NCBI GenBank assembly: GCA_046331175.1
Contig: JAXLRI010000003.1
Location: forward strand, 496,001-560,000
Origin: JAWKIW01 sp046331175
Lineage (GTDB): Bacteria; Actinomycetota; Acidimicrobiia; Acidimicrobiales; Acidimicrobilacustridaceae
DNA length: 64,000 bases
Direction: 5' to 3'
Shown here piece after piece: positions 40,136-47,816 of this stretch. The position numbers were made by a program, and so were the translations under genes. The notes under the pieces were generated by a model that had not been told where the DNA came from, did not search any database, and saw only the letters and a program-made list of their open reading frames with translations. The stretch's first letter is position 1, and the number at the start of each line of letters is the position of its first letter.

Positions 40136-41158
40136 GTGGACGTGCGCAGCGCAGCGACGAGGGTGCGGCGCGGGTGGACCATCGCCCTGCTGGTGGCGGC
40201 GGCCGCCACGGCGGTGGTGGCCTGCGGCGGCGATGGTGGGTCGGGCGGCTCCCGCTCGGGGGGCTCGGCCGCCGTCTCCCCCACGGCCGGCGGGGCCACC
40301 ACGGAGCCTGCCGATCCGGCCATGCCCCGCGTGACGATCACCGCCGAGGAGTCGGGCGACGCCTACACCTACGCCGGCCTCACCGACCTGCCGGCGGGCC
40401 CCGTGCTCGTCGAGCTGACCAACAAGGGCCGCCTCGAGCACCAGGCCACCTTTGCCAGGCTGAAGGACGGCGTGACCTACTCGCAGGTCGACGAGATCCT
40501 GCACGGGGCGAACCCGACGTTGGCGCTGGCCCTGGTGAACCTCTCCGGCGGCCCCAACGCCGTCGGGCCCGGTGCCACCGGCAAGGTCGTCGTCGACCTG
40601 ACGCCCGGCGACTACTACGTCGTGTGCGCCATCCCCGACGAGCAGGGCAAGCCCCACATCTCCCATGGGATGGTCCAGAAGGTGAAGGTCACCGCCGCGA
40701 CGTCGGCGACGACCCCGGCGGCCAAGGCCGTGCCGTCGAAGGGCACGATCACCCTCCAGGACTTCTCGGTGATCCTGCCCGACGGCTTCACCGGCCAGGG
40801 CTGGTACGAGGTCGTGAACGAGGGCAAGCAGCCCCACGAGGCCGCCGCCTACCGGCTGGCGGCGGGGGCCACGTCGGCGGACTTCCAGGCCTGGCAGGCC
40901 CAGGCCGACGCCGCCACGGCCGGGAAGGGCGCACCTCCCTCGACGCCGCCGCCGTTCACCGCGGCCGGCGGGGTGGCGGCTGCCGATCCCGGGGTCACGC
41001 AGTGGGTGCACCTCGACCTCGATCCGGCGAACCGGTACCTCTTCGTCTGCTTCATCCCCGACGTGGCCAAGGGCTTCACGCCGCACTGGATGGAGGGCAT
41101 GCTCACCCCCTGGCCGTCGTCGGGAGCTGGTCCCGGGTCGACGTCCGCGACGCGCTGA
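40136..41158 (+). CDS. Lipoprotein with two cupredoxin-like domains
   Basis: A 340-residue lipoprotein (signal WTIALLVAAAATAVVAC, Cys30). Two β-sandwich domains each carry cupredoxin-like ligands: domain 1 with H102 (LEHQAT), C164, H174/H177 and M179 (YVVCAIPDEQGKPHISHGM); domain 2 with H234 (QPHEAA), C305, H317 and M319/M322 (FVCFIPDVAKGFTPHWMEGM). Spacing matches a type-1 copper site. It is membrane-tethered and outside the cell. SCO1 and CtaG are encoded 1 kb away, so it may carry copper or electrons to the oxidase. GTG 40136 is chosen by the signal peptide. Confidence 0.75.
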   Translation: MDVRSAATRVRRGWTIALLVAAAATAVVACGGDGGSGGSRSGGSAAVSPTAGGATTEPADPAMPRVTITAEESGDAYTYAGLTDLPAGPVLVELTNKGRLEHQATFARLKDGVTYSQVDEILHGANPTLALALVNLSGGPNAVGPGATGKVVVDLTPGDYYVVCAIPDEQGKPHISHGMVQKVKVTAATSATTPAAKAVPSKGTITLQDFSVILPDGFTGQGWYEVVNEGKQPHEAAAYRLAAGATSADFQAWQAQADAATAGKGAPPSTPPPFTAAGGVAAADPGVTQWVHLDLDPANRYLFVCFIPDVAKGFTPHWMEGMLTPWPSSGAGPGSTSATR

Positions 41159-41250
41159 CCGCTCGAGTGCTCCGTCGCCGGCCGCTGGTACGGCCGTCGG
41201 GCGGTGGGCGGCGATGCGGTCGCCTCGAGCGTGACGAAGGGCGGCGGGAC

Positions 41251-41394
41251 GTGCAGACGTGGTTCGACAGCTCGGCGACCTGGTCGTACCTGCTCGTCCT
41301 CGTGGTCGTCTTCGTCGTCTGCGAGCTCACCTTCCACGCCGTTCGTCGCGTCGTCCGGCGCCCACGGGCAGGGCGGGTCGAGCAGGGCGCGTAG
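41251..41394 (+). CDS. 47-residue membrane peptide
   Basis: A small open frame starting at GTG 41251 with a hydrophobic helix (WSYLLVLVVVFVVCELTF) and a basic tail (RRVVRRPRAGR). The helix and positive-inside tail are as expected for a small membrane protein. It follows the cupredoxin gene by ~90 bp. The start has only a weak GGGCGG-type ribosome site. Could be an accident of the high-GC code. Confidence 0.4.
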   Translation: MQTWFDSSATWSYLLVLVVVFVVCELTFHAVRRVVRRPRAGRVEQGA

Positions 41395-41456
41395 CAGCCG
41401 ATCCGGTCTCCCCGGGGTCCCACCGCTCCTCCCACGCCGACCGAGGCGCGGTCAGA

Positions 41457-42155
41457 TCAGGTCATGGCGTCGGGGGTCGTCGACAGCTCGCCGGCGAGGT
41501 GGCCGGTGTCGTTGAAGCGGCGGATGATCCACCGCGGCCCGTGCAGGACGAGGTGGCTGATCGAGGCGTTGTCGGCACCGACGAAGGCGAACGCCTCGGA
41601 CCCCGAGGCGTGGGCGAACAGCGAGCCGATCACGCCGCCGTGGACGACGACGACCACGCGTTGGTCGGGGTGGGCGGCGGCGATGCGCTCGAGGGCGGGC
41701 ACCACCCGGCCGGTCAGCTGAGCGTGGCTCTCGGCGCCGGGGATGACGTCCCAGCGCTGCTCGGCCCACATCTGGCCGACGAGGGGATCGCCCTCGGCGG
41801 TCTTCTGGCGGAGCAGCCCGCCCTCCCACTCGCCGAGGTGCACCTCGCGCAGGTCGGCCTCCACCACGGGGGTCAGGCCGAGCCGGGCCGCCAGCGGGGC
41901 CGCGGTCTGGTGGGTGCGCTGCAGCGTCGTCACGTAGATCGCATCGATGCGCTCGCCCGACAGGCGCTCCCCCAGCCGCTCGGCCTGCCAGCGGCCCTCG
42001 GGCGACAAGGGCGGGTCGCCGTGGCCGTCGGTCAGCGGGAAGGGCTCGTCGGGCACCGCCGGGGCCGATTCCCCGTGGCGGACGATCAGCAGCTCGCAGG
42101 CCCCCGGCGGGGCGGAGAACCGGTACTGGCGGTAGGACGGTCGCTCGTCGGTCAC
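41457..42155 (-). CDS. Histidine phosphatase (phosphoglycerate-mutase-like)
   Basis: A 232-residue histidine-phosphatase-superfamily protein. Catalytic ELLIVRHGES (R26, H27), GDPPLSPEGRWQAERLGERL, VTTLQRTHQTAAPLA and the second His in VVVVVHGGVIGS are all present. The substrate is unknown; the family includes phosphosugar phosphatases and glucosyl-3-phosphoglycerate phosphatases in actinobacteria. Start GTG 42155 is set by its leaderless promoter. It is convergent with the upstream genes. Confidence 0.9.
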   Translation of the reverse strand: MTDERPSYRQYRFSAPPGACELLIVRHGESAPAVPDEPFPLTDGHGDPPLSPEGRWQAERLGERLSGERIDAIYVTTLQRTHQTAAPLAARLGLTPVVEADLREVHLGEWEGGLLRQKTAEGDPLVGQMWAEQRWDVIPGAESHAQLTGRVVPALERIAAAHPDQRVVVVVHGGVIGSLFAHASGSEAFAFVGADNASISHLVLHGPRWIIRRFNDTGHLAGELSTTPDAMT

Positions 42156-42161
42156 GCCGGG

Positions 42162-42167
42162 ACGCTA
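42162..42167 (-). promoter_or_regulatory. -10 element for the histidine phosphatase
   Basis: TAGCGT on the minus strand, 6 nt before GTG 42155. Confidence 0.6.
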
Positions 42168-42264
42168 GCGGCGCGGATCGCCGGCGGCGATGCCGGCCAT
42201 CGACAGGACCAGGGGTGCGGTGCGGAACCAGGCAGGGTCGGCCGACGACTGGTTCGTTGCACCC

Positions 42265-43017
42265 ATGGCCGAACCGACCACCACCTCCCCCGCCGGCACC
42301 GAGCGCCGGCCCCCGCCCGTCGATGCTGGGGACGACCGCGCCCCGGCCCGCCGCGGCCCGCGGCGCGGTCCCACCCCGGTGGGCCTGCTGGTGGCGACCG
42401 CGCTGATCCTGGTGGCGCTGGTGGTCGCCGTCACCGTGGCCCGATCGGCCGGGTCGTCGCGGACCGCGACGTCAGGGTCGGCGTGGTCGGGCACCCGGCT
42501 CTCCCCCGACCGGCCGCGACCGTCGTTCGTGCTGACCGGACCCGACGGCCAGCCCTACGACTTCGCCGCCCGCACGAAGGGCCGGCTCACGCTGCTGTTC
42601 TTCGGCTACACGAGCTGCCCCGACATCTGCCCGATCCAGATGGCCACGCTCACCGGCGCGCTGCGGACCGACCCGTCGGTGCCGGCCACGGTGGTCTTCG
42701 TGACGACCGACCCGGATCGGGACACCCCCGAGCAGCTCGGCCGCTGGCTCGGCTCGTTCGACCACCCGGTCACCGCGCTCACCGGCACCCGCGAGCAGCT
42801 GGCCGCCGCCCAGGAGGCAGCGGGCCTGCTCCCGTCGGTGGCCGGGCCGGTGCGGCCCGACGGGACCTACGACGTGGGCCACGCCGCCCAGGTGCTCGCC
42901 ATCACGCCCGACGACCGGATCCACGTCGTCTACCCGTTCGGCGTGCGCCGGGAGGATTGGCTGGCCGACCTCAAGGCGATGCTCGAGGTCCCCGAGTGGC
43001 AGGCGGCGCCGTCGTGA
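42265..43017 (+). CDS. SCO1/SenC-like copper chaperone
   Basis: A 250-residue membrane-anchored thioredoxin-fold protein of the SCO1 family, which delivers copper to the CuA site of cytochrome c oxidase. One helix at ~38-60 (VGLLVATALILVALVVAVTV) anchors it; Cys118 and Cys122 in YTSCPDICPIQM and His206 in YDVGHAAQV are the copper ligands. The start ATG 42265 is preferred to the in-frame 42190. CtaG follows with a four-base overlap. Confidence 0.93.
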   Translation: MAEPTTTSPAGTERRPPPVDAGDDRAPARRGPRRGPTPVGLLVATALILVALVVAVTVARSAGSSRTATSGSAWSGTRLSPDRPRPSFVLTGPDGQPYDFAARTKGRLTLLFFGYTSCPDICPIQMATLTGALRTDPSVPATVVFVTTDPDRDTPEQLGRWLGSFDHPVTALTGTREQLAAAQEAAGLLPSVAGPVRPDGTYDVGHAAQVLAITPDDRIHVVYPFGVRREDWLADLKAMLEVPEWQAAPS

Positions 43018-43859
43018 CCTGGTGGTGCAGCGCGACCGGCCGCCCGTGGTCGTGGACGCCGATCGCCTACCCCGGCATCTGGCTGGCCATGGCGACCTTG
43101 GTGCTCCTGTACCTCCGGTCGTGGCGGCGGCTCGAGCGCGACGGCGCGCTGGCGAGCGATGACGGGCGCCGCCGGTGGGCGTTCGGCGCCGGCGTCGTCG
43201 CGCTGTGGATCGCCACCGACTGGCCCATCGGCAGCCTCGGCTCGGGCTACCTGGCCAGCGTGCACATGGTGCAGTTCCAGCTGTACACGCTGGCGGCGGC
43301 CCCGCTGCTGCTCGTCGGCCTGCCGCCCGCCATGCTCGACCGCCTGCTCGGCGCGCTGCGGCTCGACCGGCTCGCGCCCCGCGTGGCCCGCCCGCTCGTC
43401 GCCGGCATCACCTTCAACCTGCTGCTGCTCTTCAGCCACTCCCCCTTCGTCGTCGACCGGGCCCGCACCAACCAGGTGGGCTCGTTCGCCCTCGACGTGG
43501 TGTGGCTGGTGGCCGGGATGATCCTGTGGCTGCCGGTGCTCGGTCCGAAGGGGACCTTTCGCCACCCCTCCCCCGCCGTGCGCTGCCTGTACCTGTTCCT
43601 GGCGATGGGCGTGGTGCCGATGATCCCCGGCGCCATCCTCACGTTCTCCGAGCTGCCGCTGTACTCGGTGTACGAGCTCGCGCCGCGGGTCGGGTCGATC
43701 GACGTCGCCGCCGACCAGCAGGTCGCCGGGCTCATCATGAAGGTGGGCAACCTGCCGTTCCTGTGGGCCGCCATCGCCGCCACGTTCTTCACCTGGGCGG
43801 CCCGTGACCGGCGGTCCAGCACGCCCCCGCCGCTCGGCGGGCCGGCGACCGCCGCCTGA
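43014..43859 (+). CDS. ctaG: Cytochrome c oxidase assembly factor CtaG-like
   Basis: A 281-residue polytopic membrane protein of the CtaG/caa3 assembly family, which helps insert CuB into cytochrome oxidase. GTG 43014 overlaps the SCO1 stop (GTGA), giving translational coupling and a functional link. Signatures include SVHMVQFQLYTLAAAPLLL, LFSHSPFVVDRA, WLPVLGPKGTFRHPSPAV and a later LIMKVGNLPFLW. About seven helices. Partner subunits are outside the window. Confidence 0.9.
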   Translation: MTWWCSATGRPWSWTPIAYPGIWLAMATLVLLYLRSWRRLERDGALASDDGRRRWAFGAGVVALWIATDWPIGSLGSGYLASVHMVQFQLYTLAAAPLLLVGLPPAMLDRLLGALRLDRLAPRVARPLVAGITFNLLLLFSHSPFVVDRARTNQVGSFALDVVWLVAGMILWLPVLGPKGTFRHPSPAVRCLYLFLAMGVVPMIPGAILTFSELPLYSVYELAPRVGSIDVAADQQVAGLIMKVGNLPFLWAAIAATFFTWAARDRRSSTPPPLGGPATAA

Positions 43860-43904
43860 GCCCGTCCGCCCGGCCCGCGGCACAGGCGGCGCCGCGACGG
43901 CCGC

Positions 43905-43910
43905 TAGCGT
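43905..43910 (+). promoter_or_regulatory. -10 element for the membrane protein at 43919
   Basis: TAGCGT, 8 nt before ATG 43919. Confidence 0.6.
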
Positions 43911-43918
43911 CGCCGCCG

Positions 43919-45574
43919 ATGGGAGCGTCGGAACCGGGCGTCGTCGGGTTCGCCCGTCGCCACGCCGCTGCGATCGGTGGGGCCGTGGTGGCGCTGCCGC
44001 TGCTCGTCGCCGCCGTGCGGATGCTGGTCACCGACGGCTACGCGCCCTACGCCGACCTCCCCCTGATCGAGCTGTCGGTGCGCGATGTGGGCCGGCACCC
44101 GGTGGAGCTCGGGGCCTACTCGCGGTTCGGGTGGTTCCACCCCGGTCCCCTGATGTTCTACGCCCTGGCCGTGCCCTACCGGCTGCTCGGCAGCCGGGCG
44201 GTCTCCCTGCCGGCGGCCGCCGCGGTGCTCAACGCCGGGTGGGTGTTCGCGGCGGCGTGGCTCGGCCGCCGCCGGGCCGGGCTGCCGGGCCTGGCCGCCG
44301 TGCTGGCCGGCACCGCACTGGTCCTTCGGGCCATGGGCGCGTCGATGTGGACCGACCCGTGGAACCCCTCGGTCGCGGTGCTGGCGTTCCTGGTGTTCGT
44401 GCTGGCGTGCTGGTGCCTGGCGGCCGGCGACGACGTCGGGCTGGTCGTGGCGGTGGTCGCCGGCACCTTCGCCCTCCAGAGCCACGCCGGCTACCTGCCC
44501 TTCGTCGGCCTCCTGGGCGTCGTCGCCCTCGGATGGCGGATCGCCCTCGCCCGCGCCCGCCGACCGGCGCTCGACGATGCCTCCGACGACGCGTCCAGCC
44601 CGAGATCGGCGGCGCGGCCGGGTTCGCCGGGCGCCGGACGGACCCTCGCCCTGCGGTCCGCGGTGATCACCGCGGCGGTGGTGGGCGTCGTGCTGTGGGC
44701 CCCGCCCCTGCTCGAGCAGGCGACCCACGACCCCGGCAACCTCCGCCGCATCGTCGCGTACAGCCGTGAGGCCCAGCCGGTGAACACCATGGCCGACGGA
44801 GCCCGGTTCGTCGCCTTCGAGCTGGGCGTGCCGCCCGCCTTCGTCGGCGGCGAGCTGCAGCCGGGGTGGCTCGGCCTGCTCGACGTGTCGGCTCCTCCGC
44901 TGCCGATCGGTGCCGTCCTCCTGGTCGCCGCCGGCGTCGTCGCCGCCTGGCGGCGCGAGGTGGGCGCGCTGCAGCTGGTGGTCCTCGCCGCCGCTGGCCT
45001 GGTGGCGGCCGTCGTGGCGGTCAGTCGCTTCGCCGACGGGATCTTCCCGTACCTCACCCAGTGGAGCCCCGTCATCGGGATGGTCACCTGGCTGGCCATC
45101 GGCTGGACGGCGTGGGTGGTGGCGCGGCCCCGGCTCCCCCACCTCGCCCGGCAGGTGGTCGGTGGGTTGGTCGTGGCCACGATCGTCGTCGTCACGGGGG
45201 CCAACGTCGTGGCCGGGGCGACCACCGACCCCCACGACCTCGACAAGTCGGCCGCGGTCCTCGGCGTGGCCGATGCTGCGGTCGCTCGGCTCGACCCGGC
45301 CCAGCCGGTCGTCGTCGAGCTGGCCGAGCCGAGCGGGGGCGTCGAGGCGCTGTGGACCGCCGACGGGGTGATCACCGAGCTCGATCGGCGGGGCTTCGAC
45401 GTGCGGGTCCCCGAGACCGAGACGGTGTGGGGTCGCCGGGCCCGCACCGACGGCGCCACCCAGGTGGTGGCCGTGCGCCGCATGGTCGACGACCTGCCAG
45501 CCGATTGGCAGGGTCGGTCCCCCGACGCCCGGGTCGGCGACTACGCCGTGTGGGCGGGGCCTCGCCCGACCTGA
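43919..45574 (+). CDS. Polytopic membrane protein, GT-C-like
   Basis: A 551-residue membrane protein with ~10 hydrophobic helices. After helix 1 there is an external loop with YAPYADLPLIELSVRDVGRH and YSRFGWFHPGPLMFY, as in GT-C-type glycosyltransferases that use a lipid-linked sugar; the DL/E pair could be catalytic but this is not provable here. The last ~120 residues are a soluble domain (PVVVELAEPSGGVEALWTAD). Family not recognised. A 21-bp repeat runs over its stop codon. Confidence 0.7.
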   Translation: MGASEPGVVGFARRHAAAIGGAVVALPLLVAAVRMLVTDGYAPYADLPLIELSVRDVGRHPVELGAYSRFGWFHPGPLMFYALAVPYRLLGSRAVSLPAAAAVLNAGWVFAAAWLGRRRAGLPGLAAVLAGTALVLRAMGASMWTDPWNPSVAVLAFLVFVLACWCLAAGDDVGLVVAVVAGTFALQSHAGYLPFVGLLGVVALGWRIALARARRPALDDASDDASSPRSAARPGSPGAGRTLALRSAVITAAVVGVVLWAPPLLEQATHDPGNLRRIVAYSREAQPVNTMADGARFVAFELGVPPAFVGGELQPGWLGLLDVSAPPLPIGAVLLVAAGVVAAWRREVGALQLVVLAAAGLVAAVVAVSRFADGIFPYLTQWSPVIGMVTWLAIGWTAWVVARPRLPHLARQVVGGLVVATIVVVTGANVVAGATTDPHDLDKSAAVLGVADAAVARLDPAQPVVVELAEPSGGVEALWTADGVITELDRRGFDVRVPETETVWGRRARTDGATQVVAVRRMVDDLPADWQGRSPDARVGDYAVWAGPRPT

Positions 45575-45639
45575 CCGATGCCTCGTTCGACCTGAGCGAT
45601 GCCTCGCCCGACCTGAGCGGGGCCTCGTTCGACCTGAGC
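45556..45639 (+). repeat. 21-bp tandem repeat, four copies
   Basis: Four head-to-tail units of GATGCCTCGTTCGACCTGAGC with G/C variants, at 45556, 45577, 45598 and 45619, plus a partial fifth. The first copy covers the final codons of the upstream gene, the rest are non-coding. Confidence 0.9.
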
Positions 45640-45669
45640 GATGCCTCGCTTTCGGGGTCGGCGGGCGCC

Positions 45670-47226
45670 TCAGTCGGTGACGAAGGTGCCGTGGAAGCCG
45701 TACGGCACCCGCACGGGCAGGTGCACCCGGGCCACGGGTCCGCGGGCGACGTCGAGGGCATCGAGCACCACGAGGTCGCTGCGGTCGGTGGCGGCGTCGT
45801 AGGTGTAGCCGAGCATCCAGCCCTCGCCCTCCCCCGCGCCGCTCGAGGACGGCACGAAGACCGTCTCGGCGACCCGCTCGCCGGGCCCCGGGTCCCACCC
45901 CGTCAGCTCGCCCGTCCGGTGGTCGAGGTGGTGCACGCCGACGAAGTCGAACGCGCCCGTCGCATCGTGTCCCACCGCGGCGTACCAAGCGTGGCGGTGG
46001 GCGCGGCCGGTGTACCGGCGGTCGATGGTGGGCAGGTCCTGCTCGACGTCGGCCAGCACCTCCTGGGTCACGGTCGGCGTGGCCGCCGCGGTGTCGATCC
46101 GCCACCGGTGGGTGGTGCTGCGCCCGAGGTCGCCGGCATCGGAGAACGCCGACGGCAGCCGGCACACGTCGACCACGACGGCGTCGCCGTCGCGATGGGC
46201 GTTGACGCCGTGGAAGACCATGCACGGCTCGATCTCGGCCCAGCGGATCGCGGTGGCCGGGCCCCCGAGGGGCATGACCCCGACCCGGGCGCCGTAGGAC
46301 GGGTCCCAGCGGAAGGGGAAGCCGGTGCCGTCGCCGGTGACCGCGGCGATGGCGGCCTTCATGTCGAACACGACGGGCAGGTCCCAGAACACGACGTCGC
46401 GCTCGGTGATGGCGAAGTCGTGGACCATCGTGGGCCCCTTCACGTCGACCGCCTCGCTGTGCACGAGGGTGCCGTCGGCGGAGGCCACGTGGTACGTGAG
46501 GTACGGGGGCACGAACCCGTAGCCGAAGAAGTGGAGGTCGCCGGTGGCGGGGTCGACCTTCGGGTGGGCGGTCATGGCGGTGGCGAGCCGACCGCCGTAG
46601 TCGTACGGACCGACGGTGGCCAGCGTCGCCGGGTCGAGCTCGTAGGGCCACCCGACCTCGCCGCTGCTCAGCAGCCTGCCCCCGTGGGTGAACACGCTGA
46701 CGTTGCTCTGGTTGTTGGCGTGGCCGGGCACGCCCCCGCCCCCGAGGAGGCCCTTGCCCGATGCGACGAGCGGCGTGGCGACGTAGCGGTTGCGGTACCA
46801 GCGGGCCCGGCCGCGCTCGAGGCGGACGCCGTGCACCATGCCGTCGCCGAGGAACCAGTGCGGTGACGTGCCGCTGACCGGGTTCGAGCCGTTGCGGACG
46901 TAGAGGCCGACGAGCTCGGGCGGGAGGGCGCCCTCCACCGGGAGGTCGAGCGCCTCCACCTCGGCGGTGACCGGGGCGAAGTTGCCCTGCAGCCAGTACG
47001 GCGTGGACGGGTCGGGCGTCGTCCCGGGCACCGCTGGTCGGGGCGAGCCGAGCCGGGTGGTGGCCGAGGCCGCCGGGCCCGCCTCCGGGCCACCGCCGGC
47101 GCAGGCCGCCAGCCAGCCCGTTGCCCCGGCGGTGACCAGGCCGGCGGCTGCCCCTCGCAGCAGGGTGCGCCGGTCGACGACCAGGGCGTCGCGCTCGAGT
47201 GGGTGGCGGGCCGCGGGGTCGTGCAC
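45670..47226 (-). CDS. Tat-exported carotenoid oxygenase-family protein
   Basis: A 518-residue carotenoid-cleavage dioxygenase-like protein. The N-terminus has a Tat signal DRRTLLRGAAAGLV and a lipobox ending LAAC, so it is a Tat lipoprotein outside the cell. The Fe(II) is held by four His, seen as MTAHPKVD, TMVHDFAI, MVFHGVNAH and YGFHGTFV. Other motifs: NPVSGTSPHWFLGDGMVHG and YVRNGSNP. Substrates may be carotenoids, stilbenes or lignin-like phenols. Start GTG 47226 is set by TAACCT 6 nt upstream. Confidence 0.9.
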   Translation of the reverse strand: MHDPAARHPLERDALVVDRRTLLRGAAAGLVTAGATGWLAACAGGGPEAGPAASATTRLGSPRPAVPGTTPDPSTPYWLQGNFAPVTAEVEALDLPVEGALPPELVGLYVRNGSNPVSGTSPHWFLGDGMVHGVRLERGRARWYRNRYVATPLVASGKGLLGGGGVPGHANNQSNVSVFTHGGRLLSSGEVGWPYELDPATLATVGPYDYGGRLATAMTAHPKVDPATGDLHFFGYGFVPPYLTYHVASADGTLVHSEAVDVKGPTMVHDFAITERDVVFWDLPVVFDMKAAIAAVTGDGTGFPFRWDPSYGARVGVMPLGGPATAIRWAEIEPCMVFHGVNAHRDGDAVVVDVCRLPSAFSDAGDLGRSTTHRWRIDTAAATPTVTQEVLADVEQDLPTIDRRYTGRAHRHAWYAAVGHDATGAFDFVGVHHLDHRTGELTGWDPGPGERVAETVFVPSSSGAGEGEGWMLGYTYDAATDRSDLVVLDALDVARGPVARVHLPVRVPYGFHGTFVTD

Positions 47227-47232
47227 CGGCGC

Positions 47233-47238
47233 AGGTTA
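47233..47238 (-). promoter_or_regulatory. -10 element for the carotenoid oxygenase
   Basis: TAACCT on the minus strand, 6 nt before GTG 47226. Confidence 0.6.
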
Positions 47239-47306
47239 ACGCCGTTCAGCGCCTCGTGCCCGGCGTCGCGGCCGCGCTGGGCGCCGCGGCGCGGAGCGAG
47301 ACGCGG

Positions 47307-47708
47307 TCAGCCGGCGAGGAAGCTGAAGCGGACCTGGCGATCGGGGTTGTCGGCGTTGGGGTCGACGAGCACGATCGACTGCCACGTGCCCAGGGCGAGC
47401 GCGCCCTTCACGACCGGGACCGACAACGAGGGCGACACGAAGACCGGCAGCAGGTGGTCGGCGCCGTGGCCCGGCGATCCGTGCCGGTGCCGGTAGCGGT
47501 CGTCCCGCGGGAAGATCCGGTCGAGCAGCTCGTCGAGGTCGTCGTCGGAGCCGGCCCCGAGCTCGAGGATGGCCAACCCGGCGGTGGCGTGGGGCGCGAA
47601 GACGTGCACGATGCCGTCGCCGCGCGTGCGCACGAACCCTGCGACCTGGTTCGTGAGGTCTGTCAGTCGCCGCGCACCGGTGTGCAGCCGCACCACCTCG
47701 GTGTCCAC
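47307..47708 (-). CDS. YjbQ/UPF0047 family protein
   Basis: A 133-residue UPF0047 (YjbQ) protein. Signatures: VRLHTGARRLTDLTNQVAGF, VHVFAPHATAGLAILE, DDDLDELLDRIFPRDDRY, HGADHLLPVFVSPSLSVPVV, LALGTWQSIVLVD. Members have been linked to thiamine phosphate synthase activity, which remains unsettled. Start GTG 47708 is set by TACGCT 7 nt upstream. It diverges from the RG-rich protein. Confidence 0.9.
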   Translation of the reverse strand: MDTEVVRLHTGARRLTDLTNQVAGFVRTRGDGIVHVFAPHATAGLAILELGAGSDDDLDELLDRIFPRDDRYRHRHGSPGHGADHLLPVFVSPSLSVPVVKGALALGTWQSIVLVDPNADNPDRQVRFSFLAG

Positions 47709-47715
47709 GACGTCG

Positions 47716-47721
47716 AGCGTA
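47716..47721 (-). promoter_or_regulatory. -10 element for the YjbQ gene
   Basis: TACGCT on the minus strand, 7 nt before GTG 47708. Confidence 0.6.
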
Positions 47722-47802
47722 GCCCCGCCGCACCCCGGGCTGCCCCGGCGTCGGCCTGCGCCGCGGGGCTGGGGCCATTCGCATGGCGGCGAGGGCAACC
47801 GG

Positions 47803-47808
47803 TAGCGT
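47803..47808 (+). promoter_or_regulatory. -10 element for the RG-rich protein
   Basis: TAGCGT, 8 nt before GTG 47817. Confidence 0.6.
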
Positions 47809-47816
47809 GACCGGCC

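Noticed and set aside
45575..45669. Heptapeptide repeat (DLSDASF) coded by the 21-bp array
   Set aside because: It lies in a frame that is otherwise a shadow of the upstream gene and has no start or signal of its own.
43904..46651. A 900-codon minus-strand frame spanning the membrane protein and the carotenoid oxygenase
   Set aside because: It mixes shadows of two real genes and has no recognisable domain.
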